Source of the DNA: an uncultured Nitrospirota bacterium
Lineage (GTDB): Bacteria; Nitrospirota; Nitrospiria; Nitrospirales; UBA8639
Direction of reading: 5' to 3'
DNA length: 64,000 nt
NCBI GenBank assembly: GCA_937139405.1
Contig: CAKZPV010000047.1
Span: 119,002 to 183,001 of the forward strand
How positions within the stretch are numbered: the stretch's first letter is position 1; the number at the start of each line of letters is the position of its first letter. Below the pieces are notes generated by a model. The model worked only from the letters and a program-made list of their open reading frames with translations, was not told the origin of the DNA and ran no database searches. A program made the position numbers and the translations under genes. Below, piece by piece: positions 36,801 to 44,673 of the stretch.

Positions 36801-39800
36801 ATGGGATCGATCTGGAAGAAACCGGCAATGCCACACTCAACATCCAACCAGTCACCACATCGTTCCTTGGCCGCACCGTAGTTTCGGATACGCTCCAAAC
36901 CCCATTGGCAGGCGTCACCATCACGATGTTGGGCAAGGATGACACAGGAGCGAATACTGGCTGCGTGGGACAAACAGTGTCAGACCTGGCTGGGAATTTT
37001 TCGCTAACGAATTTGCCGATTGAATGCGTTGGAGATCAGCTCATTCGCTACGACGGGAACACCGCCATTACACCCCCTGGGAAATATGCGGGCGTGGATC
37101 TTATTTATACGATTCAAGCGGATCAGGTCACGGTCTCTCCTGTTCTTGTACATCTCCCGCGAATCGACAATGCCGAGACAGTGTGTGTCATACAGAATGC
37201 CGGCCAAGACCAAAACTTTACATTCCAGACGATTCCAAATCTCTCGATCACGGTCTACGCGGGAACTATCTTTACGCCAGGACCTGCTCCTCTTCCACAA
37301 GTCTGTCCGGTAGGCCAGTTCCCACTCACGGCAGTAGATGTACCGGTAGACCGTCTTCCTGAAGAAATGCCGCCGAGTACGCAAACAATCGAGCCATTCA
37401 TCGTGGCCTTTCAGCCGGCCAATGCTACGGCAAGTATGCCAGTAGCCGTCTCATTCCCCAATACGCTCAACGTCCCGCCTGGGACAAGTATGGACTTGTC
37501 CACGTTGGATCCGACATTGGGCACGATGGTGGTATATGGGATTGGAACGGTCTCGAATGATGGTCGGCAAATCGTTCCAGACTTGAATCCAGCTACACCG
37601 GGAAAACGATTCGGTTTAGTCCATTTTGATTGGCATGGTCCACGGAACCCTGAGAATCCGGAAAATCCATGCACGCAATGTCCTTGTCCTACTGGTGGAA
37701 ATCCAGTAGACGTCGCGTCCGGAGTCAAAGTGATCAATGTCACCGATATCGCTATCAACGGGCCTCGAGGTCCAATATCTATTCAGCGAACCATGCGCAC
37801 TTTCTCCAATCAAGCCGGCCCATTCGGTATTGGGACAAATCATAACTATGGTTTTAGACTAAATACGAACGCTCCCCAAAATGCAACGATCGTCAGACTC
37901 ATCATGCCGGATGGTAATCAATTTCCATTCACGAAAAATTCTGATGGCACATTGACGAACACCACAGTACCTTCTTTAAGAGGTGCGGTGATGACAGTTG
38001 CTGCCAACGGTGAAGCATCATTGCGGTGGAAAGAGGGCGCTGTTTTTGTCTTTGTCCCTGGAAATGTTGTGTTGGGGTCAGTGCTGGAATCCATCACCGA
38101 CAGAAATGGAAATCAAGTGAACTTGGTTCGAAACCCTTCAGGCCCATCCCAAATTACAGAGATTATCGACCCAGTGGGTCGTAAACTTCTGCTGTCCTAT
38201 GATGGCGCCGATCGCATTCTGTCAGTCACTGATCCTATTGGTAGAAATGTAGGGTATACATATAACGCTCAAGGGCGGCTTGAAACCGTGACTGATGCAG
38301 AAAATGGGCTCACCCAGTATGTTTACGACACCCAAGGCAGGCTTACACAAGTTACCGATGCTCGTGGGGTCGTCATCGCAAAAAATACCTATGACAATAG
38401 TGGCCGTATTATCAAACAAGTATTGGCCGATGGAGGTGAATTTGATTTTAGCTACGTCCTGATGAACCCACTAGTTCCAAATAGTCCTGTTCTGGAATCA
38501 ATCGTCACAGACCCATTGGGTCAGACCACAACCTATCGCTTTAACGCCCAGGGAAATCTCGTCAATGTAACCGATCACTTAGGACAAGTTCGGGTCTACG
38601 AACGCGAACCGGGGACCAATCAACTCATGGCCATAACTGGAACAGGGTCTTGTGCGGCATGTGGAAACGTAGGTGGTGGCGATGTGAGTTTTACATATGA
38701 TGAACAAGGAAATGTTTCATCCCGTACCGATGCGCTGGGGAATACTGCCCGATTCACATATGAAGCGGTCTTTAACAAAGTCACTTCAATTACAGATGCA
38801 TTTGGTGATGCCGTGATCTTTAAGTATGACGGGTTTGGAGATTTATTGTCGAGAACAGACAAGAACGGCAACACGACGATTTTTAAATATAATCAATTTG
38901 GTCAGGTCATCCAAAGAACCGATCCGTTAAATCATTCAACCACATTTGACTATGACGAGTTTGGGAATCTTATTGCAGTTACGGATGCCTTAGGCCATGT
39001 CTTACAAACTCAATATGACGAAATCTCTCGAAGTGTCGAATCCATTGATGCACTTGGACGAAACACCAAAACCGCATACGACAAACTTGGCCGTGTTGTA
39101 GGCGTCACTGACGCAAAAGGGAATATGACCCAGACCAAATATGATGAAGTTGGAAACCGAATAAAGGTAACGGATGCACGAGAAAATACGGTTTCGTTCA
39201 CCTATGATGGGTTGAATCGCCTGAAAACTCGAACTGATTCTCGAGGCAACGTCGATTCACGAAACTATGAATTGAACGGAAACCTCACAGAATTTATTGA
39301 TCGACGCGGGCAGAGGAGTTTATTTACCTACGACGAGCTCAATCATCTAATTACCGAAACATATCAAGATGGGTCACTTGTGCAACGAACATACGATGCA
39401 CATACGCGCTTGAAACAAATAGATGATACCGACGGAGGAACCTTCAGATTTGAATACGATGTAGCGGGGCGTCTTGAAAATTCAATTGGCCCCTATGGGA
39501 CGGTTCAGTATTCCCGAGATAAATTGGGACGTGTCTCTCAACGTCAAGTGGTAGGACAACCTCAAGTCTCGTACACTTATGACCCCACAGGGAACCTCCG
39601 GACAGCCACCATGCCTCAAGCGGGTATTACGAATTCATATGACGCTCGCAATCAACTGATCCGCCAGGAGCGACCAAATGGAGTCATTAGCGATTATTCA
39701 TATGATTCAGTTGGTCAACTTTTGACACTAAATCACTCAAATGGTGCACAGATTCTTGAAGAGCAAACTTACACCTACGATCCGGTGGGCAATCGAACTT

Positions 39801-40711
39801 CCAAGTCGTCGATCAATGCACAAGCCCTGGGGACTCAATCATCAATTCGCCAATATGCGACGGATTCGAATCTGCTGTTGCAGCGTGATTCAGTGAGTTA
39901 TACGCATGACTCGAATGGGAATCGACTTGCGGAAAATGGTCCTAATGGCATTGCCATCTATAATTGGGATGCACGGAATCGATTGCAGTCGATACAAGGT
40001 CCGAGTAAGGCAACCACATTCAGTTACGATTTTTCGGGCAATCTTATTGCTTTGAATGCCGGATTTGAGTCACAGCAAATGGTCCTAGATGAAATTAGCA
40101 ATGTGGTATTTCAGAATACTAGTAACGGCAATCAGTTTTCAGCGTTGACCGGTCAAACGATTGACCAGCATTTAGGGGTGGTTCGAGGTAATGGGCAAGT
40201 AGAGTACGGGCTAACCGATGCTATTAACAGTACGGTGATGACTACTAACAGTGACGGAAATCCATTGGAGCAGTTTCAATACGAACCCTTTGGAAAAACG
40301 ACTGTAAACGGGAGTAACTATCCATTTCAATTTACCGGTCGTGTGCCGGTTGAGGACGACATCTTATACTACCGAGCACGTTATTATGACACGCGGGTGA
40401 AACGTTTTATAAGCCAGGACCCAATTGATGTGCGCTTGAAGGAGTCTAATCTTTATCGGTATGTAGGGAACAGTCCAATAAATTTCAATGACCCTGCTGG
40501 TTTGTCTCCTACCCCACCTAGCCAGAACAGAAACGCACCTCCAGGCTTATCTGGATGTGATGTAAAGAGATGGAGATATGTATTTTGCGTTGATGCATGC
40601 ACCCGTTTTTGTTTGATTCCATTTATCTGTGATCGTCTTTGTGACACCCGTTGTAGGCTTAATCTTGGTGATTGCGACAAAAAGAATCCGTGTAAGCCTG
40701 CATGTGGTTGA
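33842..40711 (+). CDS. Giant exported RHS protein with N-terminal dockerin and Ig-like repeats
   Basis: Up to 2289 residues. An internal signal-like helix (MVVACCVMLLPVSAWA, about 53-68) precedes a type I dockerin (about 71-128: DLNDDGVVNILDVSLAG and DLNHDNAIDQTDINIL, two EF-like calcium loops). Six tandem Ig-like repeats of 81-84 residues follow (about 226-716), each with the pattern VEVFVDSASVGT and WALALVAGQVVTAIQTVAGI. Then come a BIG2-like domain (about 720-806), an IPT/TIG-like domain (about 808-883), a DUF6531-type RHS entry (about 1283) and many YD repeats (about 1446-2150). The RHS core end is YYRARYYDTRVKRFISQDPI...LYRYVGNSPINFNDPAGL, followed by a 67-residue Cys-rich tail. The start is uncertain (33842 or ATG 33875). 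RHS shells enclose a C-terminal payload; here the tail is short and not a known toxin. Confidence 0.85.
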   Translation: MWLAQGRLGESMAKVSELRMAQTIADQKSMIDGESKGAVSQKGPETVGWLRAMVVACCVMLLPVSAWANHDPDLNDDGVVNILDVSLAGSCFGQDPTTNAQCAVADLNHDNAIDQTDINILSSSFGKTFPTLGSLEPAQLTIMVGDRGTVTVSVRDSPVNEDTSVSLESNDSSIVQVPTQVVILSGEASATFPVTGVVAGGPITIRATLNGSSATTEITVVSQRPPPTIAGPLTAGATEVGGTGIANALVDVFVNNAQAGMGIIGANGQFEVVVSALQSGDLVQATQTVNGVTSQLSAGVTVQPIPSAPIITPPLVEGMTDIRGTGETGATVDIFINSASTATGTVEANGTFAIQVTALVAGQEVTATQTVAGVPSTPSAPLTVVMMPAPPIITTPIVEGTQAVAGTGVISATVEVLVDGNAVGTTTVNASGTWSLALASALVAGQEVQAKQTVNGITSALSSSVTVVESPPPPVVTEPVVAGSTMIAGTGSNGATVEVFVDSVSVGTVGVNTVGIWEIQVPTTLVAGQAIEASQAVAGITSPLSDPVTVVSPPKPPIVDSPLITGETAVSGMGNPGATAEVLVNSTSVGTTLVDMSGAWTLALMNPLQTGQVVTAIQAVAGVPSILSQPVTAVEPPPAPAVDSPLIDGDMEIRGTGLAGASIEVFVDSASVGTTNVNTNNTWALMVDPALEIGQVVTAIQTVAGIPSPLSDPVTVQEVALNEIEIVPFPTANVEQGQSLQFTAKGTFSNGTVEDPLTNVLWNSDNPTVASIDPNGLVTGNSGGIAKIMASRDGVDSPETTLTVSQTGATITNFTPKSSPIGESITINGTNLSPSTPGALAVTLAQQGGGRIDAPITTSNDTTIIFTVPTGAHTGNLAVTIDQQPVPVPPPPTLTIVASSNYSLSVEPATADLIQGQTVSYKVSLDSNTGFTQLAPLEVSGLPSGVTAEITPQQISAGQTALLTLTAPAAQPQGSSTLTILAKATVDGIDLEETGNATLNIQPVTTSFLGRTVVSDTLQTPLAGVTITMLGKDDTGANTGCVGQTVSDLAGNFSLTNLPIECVGDQLIRYDGNTAITPPGKYAGVDLIYTIQADQVTVSPVLVHLPRIDNAETVCVIQNAGQDQNFTFQTIPNLSITVYAGTIFTPGPAPLPQVCPVGQFPLTAVDVPVDRLPEEMPPSTQTIEPFIVAFQPANATASMPVAVSFPNTLNVPPGTSMDLSTLDPTLGTMVVYGIGTVSNDGRQIVPDLNPATPGKRFGLVHFDWHGPRNPENPENPCTQCPCPTGGNPVDVASGVKVINVTDIAINGPRGPISIQRTMRTFSNQAGPFGIGTNHNYGFRLNTNAPQNATIVRLIMPDGNQFPFTKNSDGTLTNTTVPSLRGAVMTVAANGEASLRWKEGAVFVFVPGNVVLGSVLESITDRNGNQVNLVRNPSGPSQITEIIDPVGRKLLLSYDGADRILSVTDPIGRNVGYTYNAQGRLETVTDAENGLTQYVYDTQGRLTQVTDARGVVIAKNTYDNSGRIIKQVLADGGEFDFSYVLMNPLVPNSPVLESIVTDPLGQTTTYRFNAQGNLVNVTDHLGQVRVYEREPGTNQLMAITGTGSCAACGNVGGGDVSFTYDEQGNVSSRTDALGNTARFTYEAVFNKVTSITDAFGDAVIFKYDGFGDLLSRTDKNGNTTIFKYNQFGQVIQRTDPLNHSTTFDYDEFGNLIAVTDALGHVLQTQYDEISRSVESIDALGRNTKTAYDKLGRVVGVTDAKGNMTQTKYDEVGNRIKVTDARENTVSFTYDGLNRLKTRTDSRGNVDSRNYELNGNLTEFIDRRGQRSLFTYDELNHLITETYQDGSLVQRTYDAHTRLKQIDDTDGGTFRFEYDVAGRLENSIGPYGTVQYSRDKLGRVSQRQVVGQPQVSYTYDPTGNLRTATMPQAGITNSYDARNQLIRQERPNGVISDYSYDSVGQLLTLNHSNGAQILEEQTYTYDPVGNRTSKSSINAQALGTQSSIRQYATDSNLLLQRDSVSYTHDSNGNRLAENGPNGIAIYNWDARNRLQSIQGPSKATTFSYDFSGNLIALNAGFESQQMVLDEISNVVFQNTSNGNQFSALTGQTIDQHLGVVRGNGQVEYGLTDAINSTVMTTNSDGNPLEQFQYEPFGKTTVNGSNYPFQFTGRVPVEDDILYYRARYYDTRVKRFISQDPIDVRLKESNLYRYVGNSPINFNDPAGLSPTPPSQNRNAPPGLSGCDVKRWRYVFCVDACTRFCLIPFICDRLCDTRCRLNLGDCDKKNPCKPACG

Positions 40712-40899
40712 TATGTGATGAAATATCATAAAGAAGGTAGGGGACGAAAGATGGTTTACTAACTTTTTGAGGATACTAATTTGTCTTGTGATGGCTTGGC
40801 CGGATTTTGGTAAGTGGGCATTCTATTGAATTGAATTCTTGATAACAATTTAACTGCTTACGTGATTATTAAAGTTAAACGCAAGAGCAAGAATCAAGT

Positions 40900-41976
40900 A
40901 TGTTGAAGTTTTGCCCTCCAAGATTAGTAATGCTGTTTATAACTTTGGGCTTCACTATGTGGGGGCTTTCCCCCGTTATGGGCCAATCTGGTACAATCCA
41001 ATACACTTACGATTCGCTGAATCAACTCTCGCGCGTCATTGACAGTGAAGGCAATGTCCTCACCTATACCTATGACGAAGTTGGTAATATCCTTTCCATA
41101 GAGCGGACTACGCTTGGGGATATTCCTCTACCAACTCTCACCAGTGCGACTCCCAATCAAATTAATCAGGATGATCCTGCGACAGTTGTTCTTTCTGGCA
41201 CCTCACTGTTAGGTGGAACGGTTTCCACGACTCACCCTGGCATTACCGTTGATGGGTTTTTCGGGGACGATACTCAGATCACGGTGAATCTGACGGTTGA
41301 TATTTCCTCTCCGCTTGGTCCTGCTCCTCTGACAGTTACGACTGTGAAGGGTTCCGACACAATGAATGTGACCGTTGTTGCTCAACGGCCACGGATTACG
41401 AGCATCACGCCTAACCAAGGTCCATCAACCGGTGATACGGCCGTCACGGTTTCCGGCCGACATTTCACACCCGACACCACCCTCACCATAGGCGGCAATC
41501 CGGCCACCAATATCGTCGTCGTTGATTCCAGCACGATAACCGCCACTACTCCGCCTGGCCCGTCCGGTCAACCCCCTGTTTCTGTTGATGTCGAGGTCAG
41601 CAACATAAATGGTTCCGATATTTTGACAGCAGGCTTCGAATACATCTTCGGCCTGAATTATGGCGATATTGTCTCTCAGACAATTGACCCAATAGGGAAC
41701 GAAGATATTTACGCTTTTAATAGCTCTCTGGGTGATCAGCTGCTGATTCGCGTGAAGCCGACCAGTAGTGCGATGGAAGCGGCGGTGCGGGTGCTGCGGG
41801 CCGATGGGTCGGAGTTGTGTGCGGGCTTCAATGGGAGTTCATCGGTATCCCCGGGCGCCTTGTTAGAGCTGACGACGGGCTGTGTGGTGGACCAACCGGG
41901 GGTGCATACGATTCTGGTGAGTGAGACGAATGGCAATGAGACGGGCGACTATGACCTAAGCCTTTTTGGCCCTTGA
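40900..41976 (+). CDS. Exported YD-repeat/IPT protein with PPC-like C-terminus
   Basis: A 358-residue protein with a signal peptide (VMLFITLGFTMWGLSPVMG, about 10-29). It has just two YD repeats (IQYTYDSLNQLSRVIDSEGN and YTYDEVGNILSI), then two IPT/TIG-like domains (about 78-160 and 162-245, ITSITPNQGPSTGDTAVTVSGRHF). The C-terminal domain (about 250-358, YGDIVSQTIDPIGNEDIYAFN and HTILVSETNGNETGDYDLSL) resembles the bacterial pre-peptidase C-terminal fold. A complete RHS barrel needs many YD repeats, so this is a separate short secreted protein, related in parts to the giant RHS gene 188 bp upstream. Confidence 0.7.
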   Translation: MLKFCPPRLVMLFITLGFTMWGLSPVMGQSGTIQYTYDSLNQLSRVIDSEGNVLTYTYDEVGNILSIERTTLGDIPLPTLTSATPNQINQDDPATVVLSGTSLLGGTVSTTHPGITVDGFFGDDTQITVNLTVDISSPLGPAPLTVTTVKGSDTMNVTVVAQRPRITSITPNQGPSTGDTAVTVSGRHFTPDTTLTIGGNPATNIVVVDSSTITATTPPGPSGQPPVSVDVEVSNINGSDILTAGFEYIFGLNYGDIVSQTIDPIGNEDIYAFNSSLGDQLLIRVKPTSSAMEAAVRVLRADGSELCAGFNGSSSVSPGALLELTTGCVVDQPGVHTILVSETNGNETGDYDLSLFGP

Positions 41977-42059
41977 TTTGGTTGATAGTTGGCACTTCCG
42001 AAGCTTAATCTCTTTCCCTATTAGGAGTCAGACACGAATTAAATTGTCCCATTCTCTTT

Positions 42060-42701
42060 CTATTGCGCTTTATCTGTTAATCCGATAAAAGCAAGAAGCG
42101 GAGCGTAATTTCCTTGATCTGCATTTCGCAAGGCTGTGAGATATTCCTTTCGACGGTCCCCCATAGCCTGAAGATCATATCCACCTGTCCAATCAATTCG
42201 TTCTTTGCCAAATACCTTCATCAGTAATGCGTCAGCCATGATCCGTGCATGACGGCCATTCCCATTTGGAAAAAGGTGAATCCACACTAGCCGATGGTGA
42301 AAACGAATGGCGATCTCCTCTGGCTCATAAGTTTCATTCTGAATCCAGTAGTGAACATCATCCAGCAACATTCGAAGATTGACTGCAATTTCTCGAGGGT
42401 CAACGCCGATGCTCTTTTCCGTCGTGCGAAATATGCCGGCCCATTTCCAGACATCTCCGAATAATTTTTTGTGAAGATCTCGTACAAACCTTTCATTCAC
42501 AATGTCTTTCTTCCGGCTTTTCTTCATCCATTGCAAGCCGTTTTGAATGTTGGCTTGCTCTAAATGATCGAGTTCGCCTCTGGTTGTCACATGTTTGTGT
42601 TTCAGGCCATCCATTTCGTCAGGGTCAAGGGGTGTTGCACCTTCGGGATAATCAATCATCTTGGGTCTGTTGAAAAAAGCCACTAGCGGCGTTCTCGCCA
42701 T
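42060..42701 (-). CDS. Fic-domain protein, mobile mystery protein B (5' end disrupted)
   Basis: Carries the Fic motif as WIHLFPNGNGRHARIMAD (HxFxxGNGRxxR), with the invariant His, so AMP transfer or a similar reaction is possible. The body matches mobile mystery protein B: EGATPLDPDEMDGL, VTTRGELDHLEQANI, KWAGIFRTTEKSIGVDP. It always pairs with mobile mystery protein A, present just upstream. In intact pairs the B gene follows A immediately. Here a MITE-like insert (about 42672-42823) lies between the original start (ATGATGAAGATTGAG at about 42857-42871) and the conserved body. The present start may be ATG 42701, inside the insert, or ATG 42659. Confidence 0.75.
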   Translation of the reverse strand: MARTPLVAFFNRPKMIDYPEGATPLDPDEMDGLKHKHVTTRGELDHLEQANIQNGLQWMKKSRKKDIVNERFVRDLHKKLFGDVWKWAGIFRTTEKSIGVDPREIAVNLRMLLDDVHYWIQNETYEPEEIAIRFHHRLVWIHLFPNGNGRHARIMADALLMKVFGKERIDWTGGYDLQAMGDRRKEYLTALRNADQGNYAPLLAFIGLTDKAQ

Positions 42702-42823
42702 TTTTCCGTGCTCACGTACTGCATGTACGTTCCGCGCGCAAAAATAGCTGTGGCCTTGCTGGATGGACTTTTTTGAACCGCCCTGAAGCTCCTGGCATTA
42801 AAGGGCGCCTGGCGGCTTTTTGC
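42672..42823. mobile_element. MITE-like repeat inserted in the mobile mystery B gene
   Basis: About 150 bp bounded by AAAAAGCC (42674-42681) and GGCTTTTT (42814-42821), with further imperfect pairing inside the ends (AGCGGCG and CGCCTGGCGGC). It holds a hairpin (ACGTAC...GTACGT near 42713-42731) and no gene of its own. Reading across the gap, the 5' frame ends ...SVEQY and the 3' frame resumes YPEGATPLDPDEM, which suggests the original coding sequence was continuous. Confidence 0.55.
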
Positions 42824-42857
42824 TCTTGGCGAATGGTATTGTTCAACACTTCCATCC

Positions 42858-43325
42858 TCAATCTTCATCATTCCAGAAATTTGCAGGTGGGTTTTTCAGC
42901 ATTTCCCTTTGCAGACGCTCAATTTCAAAGGCCACTTGTTTTTCGGACAAAGCTTGCTTTTCCAGTGCCATGTGTTTATTGACTTCTTCCACCATCTTCA
43001 TGGCCTTCTTTTTCGCACGCGCAGCTAATAGTTTTTCTACCTCACGTTCCGGAATAATGGCATAGACCAAGCGACATCCCATGGCTTCCGCCATTTTTTG
43101 CAAGGTTTTGATTGTCACGCTGCCATTCAGCTCACCTTTTTCGGTATTGTTGACGTGAGCGCGCGTGACCCCGAGTCTGCGCGCTAGTTGAGCGCCGGAC
43201 ATTCCTAGGGCCTTCCGAGCGGTGCGCAGCCAGCCTTCAAGTGGAGTCCCCACCTTGCGCAGTTTGGTCGCAGCCGTATTCACCTTGTCCTGATATTGTT
43301 TCGATATGATCTTTTTTATGCTCAT
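42858..43325 (-). CDS. HTH regulator, mobile mystery protein A
   Basis: A 155-residue XRE-type DNA-binding protein. The HTH is about residues 38-60 (LGMSGAQLARRLGVTRAHVNNTEKG), followed by the family's SVTIKTLQKMAEAMGCRLVYAIIP and a charged C-terminal helix that may contact the Fic partner (VAFEIERLQREML, NPPANFWNDE). Mobile mystery proteins A and B form a conserved, horizontally moving pair. The A protein probably represses its own promoter, and a palindrome-rich AT region lies directly upstream. Confidence 0.85.
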   Translation of the reverse strand: MSIKKIISKQYQDKVNTAATKLRKVGTPLEGWLRTARKALGMSGAQLARRLGVTRAHVNNTEKGELNGSVTIKTLQKMAEAMGCRLVYAIIPEREVEKLLAARAKKKAMKMVEEVNKHMALEKQALSEKQVAFEIERLQREMLKNPPANFWNDED

Positions 43326-43380
43326 TGTATAATTATATATTTACAAATAATTGAATAATGTATAGTTGTATATATACAAT
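43325..43380 (-). promoter_or_regulatory. Palindromic operator region of the mobile mystery pair
   Basis: A perfect 14-bp palindrome TTGTATATATACAA at 43366-43379 and a related imperfect one starting TTGTATA at 43325 lie right before the regulator's start. The repeated TTGTATA half-site is typical of an autoregulated XRE operator. Confidence 0.5.
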
Positions 43381-43743
43381 AAATTTAATAATGTCAACTT
43401 AAAGATATACATATGTTAACGGGAATGATGCATGATTGAAAGAGGAAATAGGAGATTCAATTTTTCTAGTAGTAGTAAAAGTTTAGCACTGATACAGAGA
43501 AGTGCGTTTTAGACTCCTTTGCTTGGGAGACGTCACTATCAAGGGTCAGACAGGAAACATGTGGTCCATCCAATCCTGCCCTTCCCGCTGCCTTTCGGCA
43601 TTCAGGGTCGCCAGTGAAACGAAATTTTGAGCCGCGCTTTTTTCCTTTTCCTCAAGCTTTGTCTCTGGTTTGAGTTGCAATCCGAAATTCGCTTGTGGCA
43701 GGCTAGGTGCTGCTATTTATTCTATTTTTAGAGGGGGTTGGTG
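43381..43743. other. Intergenic stretch, no gene seen
   Basis: No coding frame of quality. AAGGGTCAGAC at 43541-43551 is the inverse of the GTCTGACCC motif near the RAYT gene. GAGGGGG at 43731-43737 is the ribosome site of the next gene. Confidence 0.4.
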
Positions 43744-43929
43744 ATGAAGTATAAGAAGCAAGTACATTATGTAAAAGGCGTGTTTGCCTGTCCTAAGTGT
43801 TGCCAACATTTTGTGCAAGAGCGATGGATAGAGGAGTTTCGGGTACGGTGCCATAAGTGCGATCATCGAGGTGCATTAACGCATGTCTCAGTCGAAGAAC
43901 AAATCGATGAAGAAGTGGGTCGACAGTAA
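43744..43929 (+). CDS. Small zinc-ribbon protein
   Basis: A 61-residue protein (ATG 43744, GAGGGGG 7 nt upstream) with two CxxC knuckles, CPKC at about 16-19 and CHKC at about 36-39, spaced as in a rubredoxin-like zinc ribbon. The C-terminus is acidic. It could bind nucleic acid or a partner protein; no family assigned. Confidence 0.6.
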   Translation: MKYKKQVHYVKGVFACPKCCQHFVQERWIEEFRVRCHKCDHRGALTHVSVEEQIDEEVGRQ

Positions 43930-44016
43930 CATTTTTCATTTGGCATGATTCAGGCGCACCATTCTTGAGTCAATCCTTGTTTGGTAGCCCTACCTCTTAA
44001 CCTCTCCTAAAGTGTC

Positions 44017-44637
44017 ATGATTCTTGATTCTGCTGTGCGTCTGTTTTTGGGATTGGTCTTCCTTTGCCTTGGGTGTACACAGGTTACCGCACAGATTCAA
44101 TCTCAGTCTGACACCATTCAAGTCCTGGTGGTGTATCACTCCCTTTCCGGTAATACAGAAACGATGGCACGCAATGTTGTGGTAGGCGCCGAAGCTGTTC
44201 CTGGAACTCGTGTATTACTACAGACCGTGAAAGAGGTGACAGCAGATGTATTATTCAGTAGTGATGCGGTGATCGTGGGGTCGCCGGTGTATTGGTCCAA
44301 TATGTCTGGAGAAGTCAAAACATTTTTTGATCGGTGGCAATTTGAGTTTGGAGTGTTTCCTGAATTTAAAATGCGCAATAAAGTGGGGGCAGCCTTTGCC
44401 ACGGGAGGTCAAGTTTCCAGTGGGAAAGAGGTGACCATGATAACGATTTTAGCGGCAATGTTAGGCAATCAGATGATTGTTGTGAGTGGTGGCGGCGCTT
44501 TTGGCGCATCGGCAACGACCGAAGGCCATAGCCCCGGTATTGATGAAGCAGAGAAGGTTGGTGCGAAGGACTTAGGCAAGCGAGTCGCTGAAGTGGCGTG
44601 GATGGTGAAACGAGGCGAAATGTCTCGTTCTCAATGA
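44017..44637 (+). CDS. Exported flavodoxin/WrbA-like protein, probable lipoprotein
   Basis: A 206-residue protein. The FMN-binding loop VVYHSLSGNTETMARNVVVGA (about 38-58), VIVGSPVYWSNMSGEVKTFFDRW and AFATGGQVSSGKE match the flavodoxin/NAD(P)H:quinone oxidoreductase family. Ahead of it are about 30 residues, LFLGLVFLCLGC, ending in a lipobox-like LGC. No Met lies between this segment and the first beta strand, so the signal is part of the protein. WrbA and flavodoxins are normally cytosolic; a membrane-anchored periplasmic form is unusual and raises the question of how FMN is supplied. Confidence 0.65.
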   Translation: MILDSAVRLFLGLVFLCLGCTQVTAQIQSQSDTIQVLVVYHSLSGNTETMARNVVVGAEAVPGTRVLLQTVKEVTADVLFSSDAVIVGSPVYWSNMSGEVKTFFDRWQFEFGVFPEFKMRNKVGAAFATGGQVSSGKEVTMITILAAMLGNQMIVVSGGGAFGASATTEGHSPGIDEAEKVGAKDLGKRVAEVAWMVKRGEMSRSQ

Positions 44638-44673
44638 AGCTGAGCGACTTCATCTTCTAAATAAGAAAAAATC

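Noticed and set aside
33842..40711. Many long frames on the minus strand inside the RHS gene
   Set aside because: They are shadows of a strongly coding, repeat-rich plus-strand gene. They have no start signals and unnatural Ser/Thr/Pro-rich composition repeated with each Ig-like unit.
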